From: Ideonella sp.
Lineage (GTDB): Bacteria; Pseudomonadota; Gammaproteobacteria; Burkholderiales; Burkholderiaceae_C
Direction: 5' to 3'
NCBI GenBank assembly: GCA_015075545.1
Contig: JABTUC010000008.1
Coordinates: 1 to 64,000, forward strand
DNA length: 64,000 nt
The notes under the pieces are model-generated. The model saw only the letters and a program-made list of their open reading frames with translations, ran no database searches and was not told the DNA's origin. This document shows positions 25,550-34,396 of this stretch, in pieces. Every line of letters starts with the position of its first letter. Within the stretch, counting starts at the first letter, position 1. Both the position numbers and the translations under genes were made by a program.

Positions 25550-25807
25550 CTATTCCTCCTCGGCGACGCCGTGTTCCTGGTCGAGCTTGGCCATGTACCA
25601 GGCGTAGAACCAAATGATGCCCACGTAGACGATCAGCGCGCCCTGGGCCGCGACCCAGAAGCTGAACGGCCACCCGAAGAACTCGAAGTTCAGGTCGCGG
25701 GCCCAGTAGCCGACGACGAACGTCACCACGAACCATATGGCCACCAGAACCGCGGTGATGCGCAGGTTCTTCGACCAGTAATGGCGCTGCGTTTCAGTCA
25801 ATTGCAT
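25550..25807 (-). CDS. DUF4212 small membrane subunit of the sodium:solute symporter
   Basis: An 85-residue protein with two transmembrane helices (LRITAVLVAIWFVVTFVVGY and FWVAAQGALIVYVGIIWFYA) and a conserved N-terminal YWSKNLRI. It precedes the large symporter gene by 3 bases, the standard order for the two-part transporter. Confidence 0.9.
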   Translation of the reverse strand: MQLTETQRHYWSKNLRITAVLVAIWFVVTFVVGYWARDLNFEFFGWPFSFWVAAQGALIVYVGIIWFYAWYMAKLDQEHGVAEEE

Positions 25808-25922
25808 CGCTCATCTCCTGAGAACTCACTCCACCCCCGTGCGTCGACCGCACGCACGGCCCTTTCGACTGCCGCCGTCGACGGCAACCCCCGACTCCCG
25901 TGTTTGCGAACCGGCTGCGTCA

Positions 25923-26492
25923 TCACGCCAGCCCCGTCTCGCGCTCCAGTTGCTCCGCCACCTTGGGCTCGAACTTCTTCAGGTGGCGGATGATCTTGCG
26001 TGCCTCCTCGGGCTGCTGGCGATCGACCTGCGCACGCGCGAGCTGGTACCAGCCGTAGGGGCTCATCGGTTGCAGCTCGGTGTTGCGCTTCAGCGCAGCC
26101 ACCGCCTCGTCGAAGCGCCGCTGGCGGATCAGCACCAGCCCGAGGCCGTACCACGCGCGGTCGAGCTTGGGGTCGATTTCGAGCGCGCGGCGAAACGCGC
26201 CCTCGGCCTCGTCGAAGCGATCGGTCGCCTCGAGCAGGAAGGCGCAGTTGAACCAGTCGCCCGCGCTGCGCTGCGGGTGGTGCTGCACCAGCGCGCGCGC
26301 ATCGACCAGCGCCTCCTCGTGGCGCCCGGCCTGCGCCAGCACGTGCGAGCGGCTGGCGAGCGCGTAGGCATCGCCCGGGAAGCGGCGCAGCAGCTCGTCG
26401 AAGCAGACCATCGCCAGCGCGCGGCGGCCGAACACCAACGCCAGCATCGCACGCCACTTGAGCCACAGGTAATCGGCGCGCGAAGCACTCAT
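25923..26492 (-). CDS. Tetratricopeptide-repeat protein
   Basis: A 189-residue helical protein with about four TPR units (ALAMVCFDELLRRFPGDAYAL; HEEALVDARALVQHHP; DEAEGAFRRALEIDPKLDRA; DEAVAALKRNTELQPMSPY). No signal peptide or catalytic domain. ATG at 26492 overlaps the stop of the upstream membrane protein (ATGA), so both are probably one operon. Likely a protein-interaction or assembly factor; partner unknown. Confidence 0.85.
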   Translation of the reverse strand: MSASRADYLWLKWRAMLALVFGRRALAMVCFDELLRRFPGDAYALASRSHVLAQAGRHEEALVDARALVQHHPQRSAGDWFNCAFLLEATDRFDEAEGAFRRALEIDPKLDRAWYGLGLVLIRQRRFDEAVAALKRNTELQPMSPYGWYQLARAQVDRQQPEEARKIIRHLKKFEPKVAEQLERETGLA

Positions 26493-26845
26493 CGGCGGCA
26501 ATCGGCGTAGCCGAGTTCCACGCAGTAGAGGTAGCCGCGCTCGGCGAACACGACGAAGCTGCAGACAACCAGCAGCATGAACGTGATGACCCCCACCTGA
26601 GCGACCGACAGCACCTTGGGCGCCAGCGTGCGCACCAGCCAGGTGAACGGGCTGGCCAGCTTGCTCAGCAGTTGGTAGAAGAAGTTGCTTTGGTGCTTGC
26701 CGCCGGCCAGCACGAACAGCAGCGCTTGCCCCAGCAGTGCCAGCAGGGGGATGTAGAGCACCACCTGAAGGATGTTCAGCAAGCGCAACACGCGGCCACG
26801 GGTCGACTCCAATGGCGCGCAGAATCGCCGCCGCCACTTACGCAT
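26489..26845 (-). CDS. Hypothetical two-helix membrane protein
   Basis: A 118-residue protein with two hydrophobic segments (LQVVLYIPLLALLGQALLFV and AQVGVITFMLLVVCSFVVFA), a basic N-terminus (RKWRRRF) and two Cys near the C-terminus (YLYCVELGYADC). No known domain recognised. The start is taken as the ATG at 26845; it is divergent from prfB with 136 bases between, and coupled to the TPR gene downstream. Confidence 0.7.
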   Translation of the reverse strand: MRKWRRRFCAPLESTRGRVLRLLNILQVVLYIPLLALLGQALLFVLAGGKHQSNFFYQLLSKLASPFTWLVRTLAPKVLSVAQVGVITFMLLVVCSFVVFAERGYLYCVELGYADCRR

Positions 26846-26981
26846 GTCTGACAACGCGCGCGCTAGCGGCCGTCTTGCACCCCGAGGAAACCCGCGCTCG
26901 GCGCCACGCGTTCGGCACCGCGCCGACTGCAGCGGCCGGGGCAGCATGAGAAAATGCCTAGCTGCATTGCACAACGAAGCC

Positions 26982-28086
26982 ATGGACATCGAACGCGTCA
27001 ACGCCATCGGCAACCTGCTGGCCGACCTCAGCGCGCGCACCGCCGCGCTCCGGGGGTATCTTTGACTACGACCGCAAGGCGCTGCGGCTGAACGAGGTCA
27101 ACGCGGCGCTCGAGAACCCCAAGGTCTGGGACGAACCCAAGCGCGCCCAGGATCTGGGCCGCGAGAAGAAGACGCTCGAGACGGTGGTGAGCACCATCGG
27201 CCACCTGCAGTCGCAGTTGGCCGACAACTCCGAGCTGTACGAGATGGTCAAGGCCGATGAGGACGTGGCCAGCCTGCAGGCCATCGAGACCGACGCCGGC
27301 AAGCTGCGCGAGACGGTGGAGGCGCTCGAGTTCCGCCGCATGTTCGCCAACCCGGCCGACCCGGCCAACTGCTTTCTCGACATCCAGGCCGGCGCCGGCG
27401 GCACCGAGGCCTGCGACTGGGCGCAGATGCTGCTGCGCCAGTATTTGAAGTACTGCGAGCGCAAGGGCTTCGCGGCCGAGCTGCTCGAGGAGAGCGCCGG
27501 CGACGTGGCCGGCATCAAGAGCGCGACGCTGAAGATCGAGGGCGACTACGCCTTCGGCCACCTGCGCACCGAGACCGGCGTGCACCGGCTGGTGCGCAAG
27601 AGCCCGTTCGATTCGTCGGGCGGCCGCCACACCAGCTTCGCCAGCGTGTTCGTCTACCCCGAGGTCGACGACTCGATCGAGATCGAGATCAACCCGTCGG
27701 ATGTGCGCATCGACACCTTCCGCGCCTCGGGTGCCGGCGGCCAGCACATCAACAAGACCGATTCGGCGGTGCGCATGACGCACATCCCCACCGGCATCGT
27801 CGTGCAGTGCCAGAACGACCGCAGCCAGCACCGCAACCGCGACGAGGCGTGGGCGATGCTGAAGAGCCGGCTCTACGAGCACGAGATGCGCAAGCAGCGC
27901 GAAGAGCAGCAGAAGCTCGAGGACAGCAAGACCGACGTCGGCTGGGGCCACCAGATCCGCAGCTACGTGCTCGACCAGAGCCGCATCAAGGATCTGCGCA
28001 CCGGGGTCGAGATCAGCAACACGCAGAAGGTGCTCGACGGCGACCTCGACGCCTTCATCGAGGCCAGCCTGAAGCAAGGTCTGTAG
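26982..28086 (+). CDS. prfB: Peptide chain release factor 2, with programmed +1 frameshift
   Basis: RF2 recognises UGA and UAA and triggers release from the ribosome. Translation starts at ATG 26982, reads 27 codons, meets TGA at 27063-27065 and continues in the +1 frame from GAC at 27064, giving 367 residues, the normal RF2 length. The stimulatory context is present: a GGGGG Shine-Dalgarno-like run, TAT CTT, then TGA C. In the body, [12 protein letters not shown] (with the methylated GGQ region [15 protein letters not shown] at about 245) and the anticodon-like [13 protein letters not shown] are visible. The annotated CDS is join(26982..27062, 27064..28086). Confidence 0.97.
27047..27066 (+). 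promoter_or_regulatory. Programmed frameshift site of prfB
   Basis: CGGGGGTATCTTTGAC: the G-run acts as an internal Shine-Dalgarno sequence about 3 bases before the slippery CTT codon, followed by the in-frame UGA with C next. RF2 regulates its own synthesis by low RF2 slowing UGA and allowing the +1 slip. Confidence 0.95.
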
Positions 28087-28122
28087 AGTTCGCCGCCGCC
28101 CGAACCGCAAGAGGTGCAACCC

Positions 28123-30849
28123 ATGAGAGAAGGCCAGACCCAGCCCGTGCGCCGCGAGGATTACACCCCGCCGGCCTACTGGATCCGCCAGGCCGAACTG
28201 ACGTTCGACCTCGACCCCGCCAAGACGATCGTCGCCAGCAAGCTGACGATCGAGCGCAACGCCGCCCAGCCCGCGCAGCCGCTGCGGCTCGATGGCGAGG
28301 GGCTGACGCTGCTGCGCGTGCTGGCCGACGGCGAGAGCGTCGCCTTCCGCCACGACGACGGCGACCTCCTGGTCGAGCTGCCCGCCGATCGCGAGCAGAT
28401 CGTGCTCGAGATCCGCAACACCTGCGCGCCCGAGGCCAACACTGAGCTGTCGGGGCTGTACACCTCCGGCGGCGGCTTCTTCACGCAGTGCGAGGCGCAG
28501 GGTTTTCGCCGCATCACCTACTTCCTCGATCGCCCCGACGTGATGGCGGTCTACCAGGTGACGCTGCGCGCCGATCGCAAGAAGTACCCGAAGCTGCTGA
28601 GCAACGGCAACCTGGTGGCCGAGGGCACGCTCGACAACGGCCGCCACTTCGCGACCTGGCACGACCCGCACCCGAAGCCTTCGTACCTGTTCGCGCTGGT
28701 GGCCGCCGACCTCGCCTGCCGCGAGCAGCGTGTGCGCTCGCGCGCCGGCAAGGAGCACCTGCTGCAGGTGTACGTGCGCCGCGGCGACATGGACAAGACC
28801 GGCCACGCGATGAACTCGCTGATGGCCGCGATCGCCTGGGACGAAGCCCGCTTCGGGCTGAGCCTCGACCTCGAGCGCTTCATGGTGGTGGCGGTCGACG
28901 ACTTCAACATGGGCGCGATGGAGAACAAGGGCCTGAACCTGTTCAACACCAAGTACGTGCTGGCCAGCCCCGCCACCGCCACCGACGGCGACTACTTCGA
29001 CATCGAGGGCGTGATCGGCCACGAGTACTTCCACAACTGGACCGGCAACCGCATCACCTGCCGCGACTGGTTCCAGCTCTCGCTGAAGGAAGGCCTCACG
29101 GTGTTCCGCGACCAGGAGTTCAGCATGGACATGCTGGCCTCGCCGGGCGCGCGCGCCATCAAGCGCATCCACGACGTGCAGTTCCTGCGCGAGGTGCAGT
29201 TCGCCGAAGACGCCGGCCCGATGGCGCACCCGGTGCGCCCCGAGGCCTACACCGCGATCGACAACTTCTACACCGCCACCGTCTACGAGAAAGGCGCCGA
29301 GGTGGTGCGCATGATGCACACGCTGGTCGGCCGCGAGGGCTTCCGCCGCGGCATGGAGCTGTACTTCCGGCGCCACGACGGCCAGGCCGTCACCTGCGAC
29401 GACTTCGCGCAGGCGATCGCCGACGCCAACCCGGGAAGCTGGCTGGCCGAGCACCTCGAGGCGTTCAAGCGCTGGTATGCGCAGGCCGGCACGCCGGCGC
29501 TGCTGGCGCACGGCCACCACGACGCGGCCGCTCGCACCTACACGCTGCGCCTGGGCCAGCGCTGTGCACCGACGCCGGGACAGGCCGAGAAACTCCCCTT
29601 CGTGATCCCGGTGTCGCTGGCGCTGCTCGCGCGCAACGGCACGCCGCTGCCGCTGAAGCTGCAGGGCGAGCCGATCGCCGGCGGCAGCGAGCGCGTGCTG
29701 GTGCTGTCGGAGGTGAGCCACACCTTCACCTTCGTCGACATCGACGACGAGCCGGTGCCTTCGCTGCTGCGCGGCTTCTCGGCGCCGGTGCAACTCGACG
29801 ATGCGCTGGCCGACGCCGACCTGCGCGTGCTGCTGCAGCACGACAGCGACGCCTTCAACCGCTGGGAGGCCGGTCACCGCCTGCTGATGCGCGCGATGGC
29901 CGCGGCGCTGCATGCGGGCACGCCGCTGCAGCTGACCGCCGACAGCGTCGAGGCGCTGCGCGCCGCGCTGCGCGACCCGGGCATCGACCCGGCGCAGAAA
30001 GAGCTGCTGCTGAGCCCGCCGTCGGAGGCCACCGTCGCCGAGCGCGTGAGCCCGGCCGACCCGGCACGCATCCACGCGCTGCACGAACAGGCGCTCGACG
30101 GCTTGGCGCAGCAACTGCACGCCGACTGGGCGTGGGCGTTCGAGACGCACGCGGTGCGCGAGGGCTACCGCCCCGAGCACGGCCAGGCCGGCCGCCGCGC
30201 GCTGGCCAACCTGGCGCTGGCGATGCTGGTGCGCCAGGCGGTGCGCACGGGCGACCGGGTGTGGCCGGGGCGCGCGCTGCAGCGCTTCAAGGACGCCACC
30301 AACATGACCGACCGGCTCGGTGCGCTGAGCGCCCTCGTCGATGGCCACAGCGAACTGGCCGGCCCCGCCCTGCAGCGCCTGTACGAGCAGTTCGCGCACG
30401 AGCCGCTGGTGATCGACAAGTGGTTCGCGCTGCAGGCCACCGCCAGCGAGCGCGAGGGCCGCGTGTTCGCGCGCGTGCGCGAGCTGATGCAGCACCGCGC
30501 GTTCACACTAAAGAACCCCAACCGCGCGCGCAGCCTGATCGCCGCGTTCTGCCTGCGCAATCCGGGCGCGTTCCACCGCACCGACGCCGCCGGCTACGTG
30601 TTCTGGGCCGAGCGCGTGATCGAGCTCGACGCGCTCAACCCGCAGCTCGCGTCGCGCGTGGCGCGCGCGCTCGACCGCTGGATGCACCTGGCCGAGCCGT
30701 ACCGCAGCGCGGCGCGCGAGGCGATCGCGCGCGTGGCGATGCGCACCGACCTGAGTGCCGACACGCGCGAGATCGTCGGCAAGGCGCTGCAGGCCGGCCC
30801 GAGCGGCGCACCCGTTGCCGAACCGGCGGCTGCCGAGGTGCAATCGTGA
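28123..30849 (+). CDS. pepN: Aminopeptidase N
   Basis: A 908-residue M1-family zinc exopeptidase acting in the cytoplasm on peptide N-termini. GAMEN substrate motif is in [12 protein letters not shown]; the zinc site is [11 protein letters not shown] with the third ligand Glu in [10 protein letters not shown]. The N-terminal beta domain and C-terminal helical ERAP1-like domain fill the rest, as expected for the about 880-residue enterobacterial form. The ATG at 28123 has an AAGAGG ribosome site at proper spacing; a GTG at 28114 is also open but less likely. The stop overlaps the start of fbp (GTGA). Confidence 0.95.
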   Translation: MREGQTQPVRREDYTPPAYWIRQAELTFDLDPAKTIVASKLTIERNAAQPAQPLRLDGEGLTLLRVLADGESVAFRHDDGDLLVELPADREQIVLEIRNTCAPEANTELSGLYTSGGGFFTQCEAQGFRRITYFLDRPDVMAVYQVTLRADRKKYPKLLSNGNLVAEGTLDNGRHFATWHDPHPKPSYLFALVAADLACREQRVRSRAGKEHLLQVYVRRGDMDKTGHAMNSLMAAIAWDEARFGLSLDLERFMVVAVDDFNMGAMENKGLNLFNTKYVLASPATATDGDYFDIEGVIGHEYFHNWTGNRITCRDWFQLSLKEGLTVFRDQEFSMDMLASPGARAIKRIHDVQFLREVQFAEDAGPMAHPVRPEAYTAIDNFYTATVYEKGAEVVRMMHTLVGREGFRRGMELYFRRHDGQAVTCDDFAQAIADANPGSWLAEHLEAFKRWYAQAGTPALLAHGHHDAAARTYTLRLGQRCAPTPGQAEKLPFVIPVSLALLARNGTPLPLKLQGEPIAGGSERVLVLSEVSHTFTFVDIDDEPVPSLLRGFSAPVQLDDALADADLRVLLQHDSDAFNRWEAGHRLLMRAMAAALHAGTPLQLTADSVEALRAALRDPGIDPAQKELLLSPPSEATVAERVSPADPARIHALHEQALDGLAQQLHADWAWAFETHAVREGYRPEHGQAGRRALANLALAMLVRQAVRTGDRVWPGRALQRFKDATNMTDRLGALSALVDGHSELAGPALQRLYEQFAHEPLVIDKWFALQATASEREGRVFARVRELMQHRAFTLKNPNRARSLIAAFCLRNPGAFHRTDAAGYVFWAERVIELDALNPQLASRVARALDRWMHLAEPYRSAAREAIARVAMRTDLSADTREIVGKALQAGPSGAPVAEPAAAEVQS

Positions 30850-31853
30850 GCCGCGTCTCGCTGACGCAGTACCTGGTCGAGCAGCAGCGCGAGCACGGCC
30901 ACATCCCGGGCGAGCTGCGGCTGCTGATCGAGGTGGTGGCGCGCACCTGCAAGCGCATCGCCATCTCGGTCAACAAGGGCGCGCTCGGCGACGTGCTCGG
31001 CAGCGCCGGCACCGCCAACGTGCAGGGCGAGGTGCAGAAGAAGCTCGACGTCATCGCCAACGAGTTGCTGCTCGAGGCCAACGAGTGGGGCGGCAACCTG
31101 GCGGCGATGGCCAGCGAGGAGATGGACACCATCCACCTGGTGCCCAACCGCTACCCGCAGGGCGAGTACCTGCTGCTGTACGACCCGCTCGACGGCAGCT
31201 CGAACATCGACGTCAACGTGTCGATCGGCACCATCTTCTCGGTGCTGAAGAAGCCCGGCACCCAGCAGGGCGTGTCGGAGGCCGACTTCCTGCAGCCCGG
31301 CCAATCGCAGGTCGCGGCGGGCTACTGCGTCTACGGCCCGCAGACGATGCTGGTGCTGACGGTGGGCGACGGCGTCGCGATGTTCACGCTCGACCGCGAG
31401 ATGGGCTCCTGGTCGCTGACCGCCGAGAACGTGCGCATCCCCGAGGACACCAAGGAGTTCGCGATCAACATGAGCAACCTGCGCCACTGGGCACCGCCGG
31501 TGCGGCGCTACATCGACGAATGCCTGGCCGGCACCACTGGCCCGCGCAAGAAGGACTTCAACATGCGCTGGGTCGCCAGCATGGTGGCCGACGTGCACCG
31601 CATCCTCACGCGCGGTGGCATCTTCATGTACCCGTGGGACCAGCGCGAGCCCGACAAGCCCGGCAAGCTGCGCCTGATGTACGAGGCCAACCCGATGGCC
31701 TTCCTGGTCGAACAGGCCGGCGGCGCGGCCACCAACGGCGTGCAGCGCATCCTCGAGCTGCAGCCGGGCAAGCTGCACGAGCGCGTCAGCGTGATCCTGG
31801 GCTCGAAGAACGAAGTCGAGCGCGTCACGGGCTACCACACGCCACGACCTTGA
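30846..31853 (+). CDS. fbp: Fructose-1,6-bisphosphatase class I
   Basis: A 335-residue class I FBPase, catalysing fructose-1,6-bisphosphate to fructose-6-phosphate in gluconeogenesis and, in autotrophs, the Calvin cycle. Visible motifs are [15 protein letters not shown], the metal-binding [35 protein letters not shown] and [10 protein letters not shown] with [22 protein letters not shown]. The GTG at 30846 overlaps the pepN stop, so its translation is coupled to pepN. No other Calvin genes are in the window, so its autotrophic role is not established. Confidence 0.96.
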   Translation: MSRVSLTQYLVEQQREHGHIPGELRLLIEVVARTCKRIAISVNKGALGDVLGSAGTANVQGEVQKKLDVIANELLLEANEWGGNLAAMASEEMDTIHLVPNRYPQGEYLLLYDPLDGSSNIDVNVSIGTIFSVLKKPGTQQGVSEADFLQPGQSQVAAGYCVYGPQTMLVLTVGDGVAMFTLDREMGSWSLTAENVRIPEDTKEFAINMSNLRHWAPPVRRYIDECLAGTTGPRKKDFNMRWVASMVADVHRILTRGGIFMYPWDQREPDKPGKLRLMYEANPMAFLVEQAGGAATNGVQRILELQPGKLHERVSVILGSKNEVERVTGYHTPRP

Positions 31854-31936
31854 GTTGCGCCCCCGGGTCAGTGCCCGGTCGTCAAGAGTAAGGTCGCGAT
31901 CGAGCGCGATGGGGTGCGGTCGGAAGGGCACGGGGG

Positions 31937-33442
31937 ATGACAGGGGTCGAGACAGGGCCAACACGGAGCCGGGTCGGGTGCTTGCAGGTCGGCGAACCCG
32001 CGCGCGTGCCGCGTCCGCCGCTGGCGATCGTGTTGGCGCCATCGCGTTCGCTGTCGCGCAACGGGCGGGCTCGCTGTGCAACCGCCGCGTTGTGCCTGGC
32101 GCCGCTGGCAGCCGACGCCCAGATCGCCAACAGCGAGGCTCTGGTCGATCTCGTCGCCAGGCCCGGGGGTGCTGGCGTCGGCGTGCTGTTCAGCTCGGAG
32201 CGCTCGCCCTACCGCGGTGCCGGTCAGCGCAGCGACGTGCAGCCCGTGTATCTGTACGAAGGCGCGCGATTCTTCCTGCGCTCCGATCGCGTGGGACTGA
32301 AGTTCGTGCCTTTCGAGGGCCTGCGGCTCGAGACCTACCTGCGACGCAGGATCGAGGGTTTCCCATTCGACGACCCTCCGCCGAGCCTGCAAGGCATGAA
32401 ACCGCGCGACGGCGGCGTGGATCTGGGCCTGACCTGGCGGCTGCACGCAGGCGTCGGCCAGGCCTATGTGAGCGCAACGCAGAACCTCGGCCATCAGGCA
32501 CGCGGCCAGGAGCTCAGCCTGGGTGCGCACACCGACTGGGCTGCAGGCCGCTGGATCCTGCGCCCGGCAGCCAGCGTCACGTGGCGCAGCAGCCGCTCCA
32601 ACGATTTCTACGTCGGCGTGCCGCCAGACCAGGCCACACCCGAACGCCCCGCCTATGAGCCCGCTGCCGGGGTCGACGTGTCCACCGGGTTGTTCGTCAG
32701 CTACCAGCTCACCCAGGCTTGGCGCCTGGTCGGCGGCGTGAATGCCACGCGCTATTCGAGCACCGTGAGGGCGAGCCCCATCGCCGAACCTGGCACCCAG
32801 TTGGGCGTCGTCGCGGGCGCGACCTACAGCCTGGGAGCCGATCAGGTTCGCCAGCAGGTCGCGACCTCGCCCACCTGGGTGCGCCTGCTCTACGGGCGGG
32901 CTGCAGAGGACCGCTGCGACATCGTGCTCATCGCAACCCTGCGCTGCACCACGATCAACGACGTCGCGCCCACCGAGATCATCGGGGTGACCCTGGGCAA
33001 GACGCTGGTGGAGAACTTGAACGACTGGCCGCTCGACATCGTCGGCTACGCGGGTCTGATCGTCCACCACGACCGGCCGTTCCAGCGCGACGGCGCCGAG
33101 TTGAACCTGTTCCTGAAGGCCTTCTTCCGCGGGCTTCCGTGGAGCGATCGCGTGCTGACCCGGCTCGGCTTCGGGTGGGGCATCTCGCTCGCCGACCCAG
33201 TGCCCTACGCCGAGGTGGCCGAGCAGGCATCCCGCGAGCGTCTGGTGTCGCGCCTGTTGAACTACATCGAGCCGTCGATCGACGTCAGCCTGGGCGACCT
33301 GGCCGGCAAGCCCGAGTGGAAGCAGACCTTCGTCGGCCTGAGCGTCACGCACCGCTCGGGCATGTTCGGCAACTCCCAGCTGCTGGGCAAGGTGGATGGG
33401 GGCTCGAACTACATCACCTTGTACCTGGAGCACCCGTTCTGA
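31937..33442 (+). CDS. MipA/OmpV-family outer membrane protein with extended C-terminus
   Basis: An approximately 500-residue outer-membrane protein. The signal region ends near LCLAPLAADAQ, and the exact start is uncertain because the first 40 residues (MTGVETGPTRSR...) look atypical; a later start may be used. Residues about 85-300 match the MipA/OmpV barrel (YRGAGQRSDVQPVYLYEGARF, LGLTWRL, ASVTWRSSRSNDFYVGV, YQLTQAWRLVGGVNATRYS). Residues about 310-501 form a second, unrelated-looking beta-rich part ending in YLEHPF, an aromatic outer-membrane terminus. Function unknown; family members interact with murein hydrolases. Confidence 0.78.
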   Translation: MTGVETGPTRSRVGCLQVGEPARVPRPPLAIVLAPSRSLSRNGRARCATAALCLAPLAADAQIANSEALVDLVARPGGAGVGVLFSSERSPYRGAGQRSDVQPVYLYEGARFFLRSDRVGLKFVPFEGLRLETYLRRRIEGFPFDDPPPSLQGMKPRDGGVDLGLTWRLHAGVGQAYVSATQNLGHQARGQELSLGAHTDWAAGRWILRPAASVTWRSSRSNDFYVGVPPDQATPERPAYEPAAGVDVSTGLFVSYQLTQAWRLVGGVNATRYSSTVRASPIAEPGTQLGVVAGATYSLGADQVRQQVATSPTWVRLLYGRAAEDRCDIVLIATLRCTTINDVAPTEIIGVTLGKTLVENLNDWPLDIVGYAGLIVHHDRPFQRDGAELNLFLKAFFRGLPWSDRVLTRLGFGWGISLADPVPYAEVAEQASRERLVSRLLNYIEPSIDVSLGDLAGKPEWKQTFVGLSVTHRSGMFGNSQLLGKVDGGSNYITLYLEHPF

Positions 33443-33581
33443 AGGGGCCGCGAACGCGGCCACGTCGGGGCCCAAGCATCGAGGCGGTGCGCGACGACCG
33501 ATTCCGCACACGCGGTCGGTCGAACCACCACGCGGCTACCGGCGCGACAAGCCGCGCCCCCGCGCACGGCGACAATACGCG

Positions 33582-34247
33582 ATGGGCACGCTCTACCTCG
33601 TCCGCCACGGCCAGGCCTCGTTCGGCAGCGACGACTACGACCGGCTGAGCGACCTCGGCGCGCGGCAGTGCGAGCGGCTGGGCGAGTACTTCCGCACCCG
33701 TGGCATCGTTTTCGACGGCGCGATCACCGGCACGCTGCAACGGCACCGCGAATCGTTCGAGGCGCTGGCCCGCGGCCTGCAGGCCGCGCCCGGCGCGCTC
33801 GCGATGCCGGGCCTGAACGAATACGACAGCGCGGCGATCGTCCGCACCGTGCACCCGCAGCCGCTGCCGCCGGCGCGCAATGCCGACGAGGTGCGGCAGC
33901 ACTTCCGGCTGCTGCGCCAGGGGCTGCTGGCGTGGATGGACGGCAGCGCACGGCCCGAGGGCATGCCGAGCTTCGCCGCATTCCGCGACGGCATCGTGGC
34001 GGCGCTCGATCACGTGCGTGCGAACTACGAGGGCCACGTGCTCGTCGTCTCCAGCGGCGGGCCGATCGCCACCGCGGTGGCGCACGTGCTCGACGCGCCG
34101 CCGGCGACGATCGTCGAGCTGAACATGCGCATGCGCAACAGCGCGCTCAGCGAGCTGACGTTCACGCCCAGGCGCCATGCGCTCGTCACCTTCAACACGC
34201 TGCCGCACCTGGTGGGCGCCGACCCCGGCTGGGTGACGCACACCTGA
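33582..34247 (+). CDS. Histidine phosphatase superfamily protein
   Basis: A 221-residue phosphoglycerate-mutase-like phosphatase. The catalytic RHG triad motif is LYLVRHGQASFG at the N-terminus, and the second catalytic His corresponds to VVSSGGPIATAVA, where the usual GH is replaced by SSGG, so activity is uncertain in detail. Ser/Tyr-rich DDYDRLSDLGARQCERLGEYF follows the first motif as in SixA/CobC-like enzymes. Preceded by 140 bases after the MipA gene and followed by a double hairpin. Confidence 0.85.
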   Translation: MGTLYLVRHGQASFGSDDYDRLSDLGARQCERLGEYFRTRGIVFDGAITGTLQRHRESFEALARGLQAAPGALAMPGLNEYDSAAIVRTVHPQPLPPARNADEVRQHFRLLRQGLLAWMDGSARPEGMPSFAAFRDGIVAALDHVRANYEGHVLVVSSGGPIATAVAHVLDAPPATIVELNMRMRNSALSELTFTPRRHALVTFNTLPHLVGADPGWVTHT

Positions 34248-34299
34248 GCTTGTTCGCAGCAGGACGGCGCTGCGCGCCTTCCCGCTGCGGTTTGATCAG

Positions 34300-34335
34300 T
34301 GTGAGAAGGACCGGCAAAGCCGACTCCTTCTCACA
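34300..34335. terminator. Hairpin 1 of a two-hairpin intergenic block
   Basis: TGTGAGAAGGA and TCCTTCTCACA give a perfect 11-bp stem; the loop contains an inner CGGC/GCCG pairing. It is in the 149-base gap between the convergent histidine-phosphatase and GGDEF-EAL genes. Confidence 0.65.
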
Positions 34336-34339
34336 AGGG

Positions 34340-34370
34340 GGACCCCGCTACGCGTTGCTTCGCGGGGTCC
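34340..34370. terminator. Hairpin 2 of the two-hairpin block
   Basis: GGACCCCGC and GCGGGGTCC give a perfect 9-bp stem with a 13-base loop, four bases after hairpin 1. Together they probably terminate both neighbouring genes, or they may be a repeat element; no T-tract follows. Confidence 0.55.
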
Positions 34371-34396
34371 GAAGGCGGGCTTGCGCCACCCGCGTA

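Noticed and set aside
28114-28122. GTG start for pepN three codons upstream
   Set aside because: The AAGAGG site has proper spacing only for the ATG at 28123.
27028-30495. An 1155-codon minus-strand open frame opposite prfB and pepN
   Set aside because: Product is repetitive Leu/Ala/His/Arg-rich without motifs, and the plus strand encodes RF2 and PepN with full active sites.
30846-31853. fbp as evidence for a Calvin cycle in this organism
   Set aside because: Class I FBPase is general gluconeogenic machinery and it lies with pepN, not with cbb genes, so autotrophy cannot be claimed from it.
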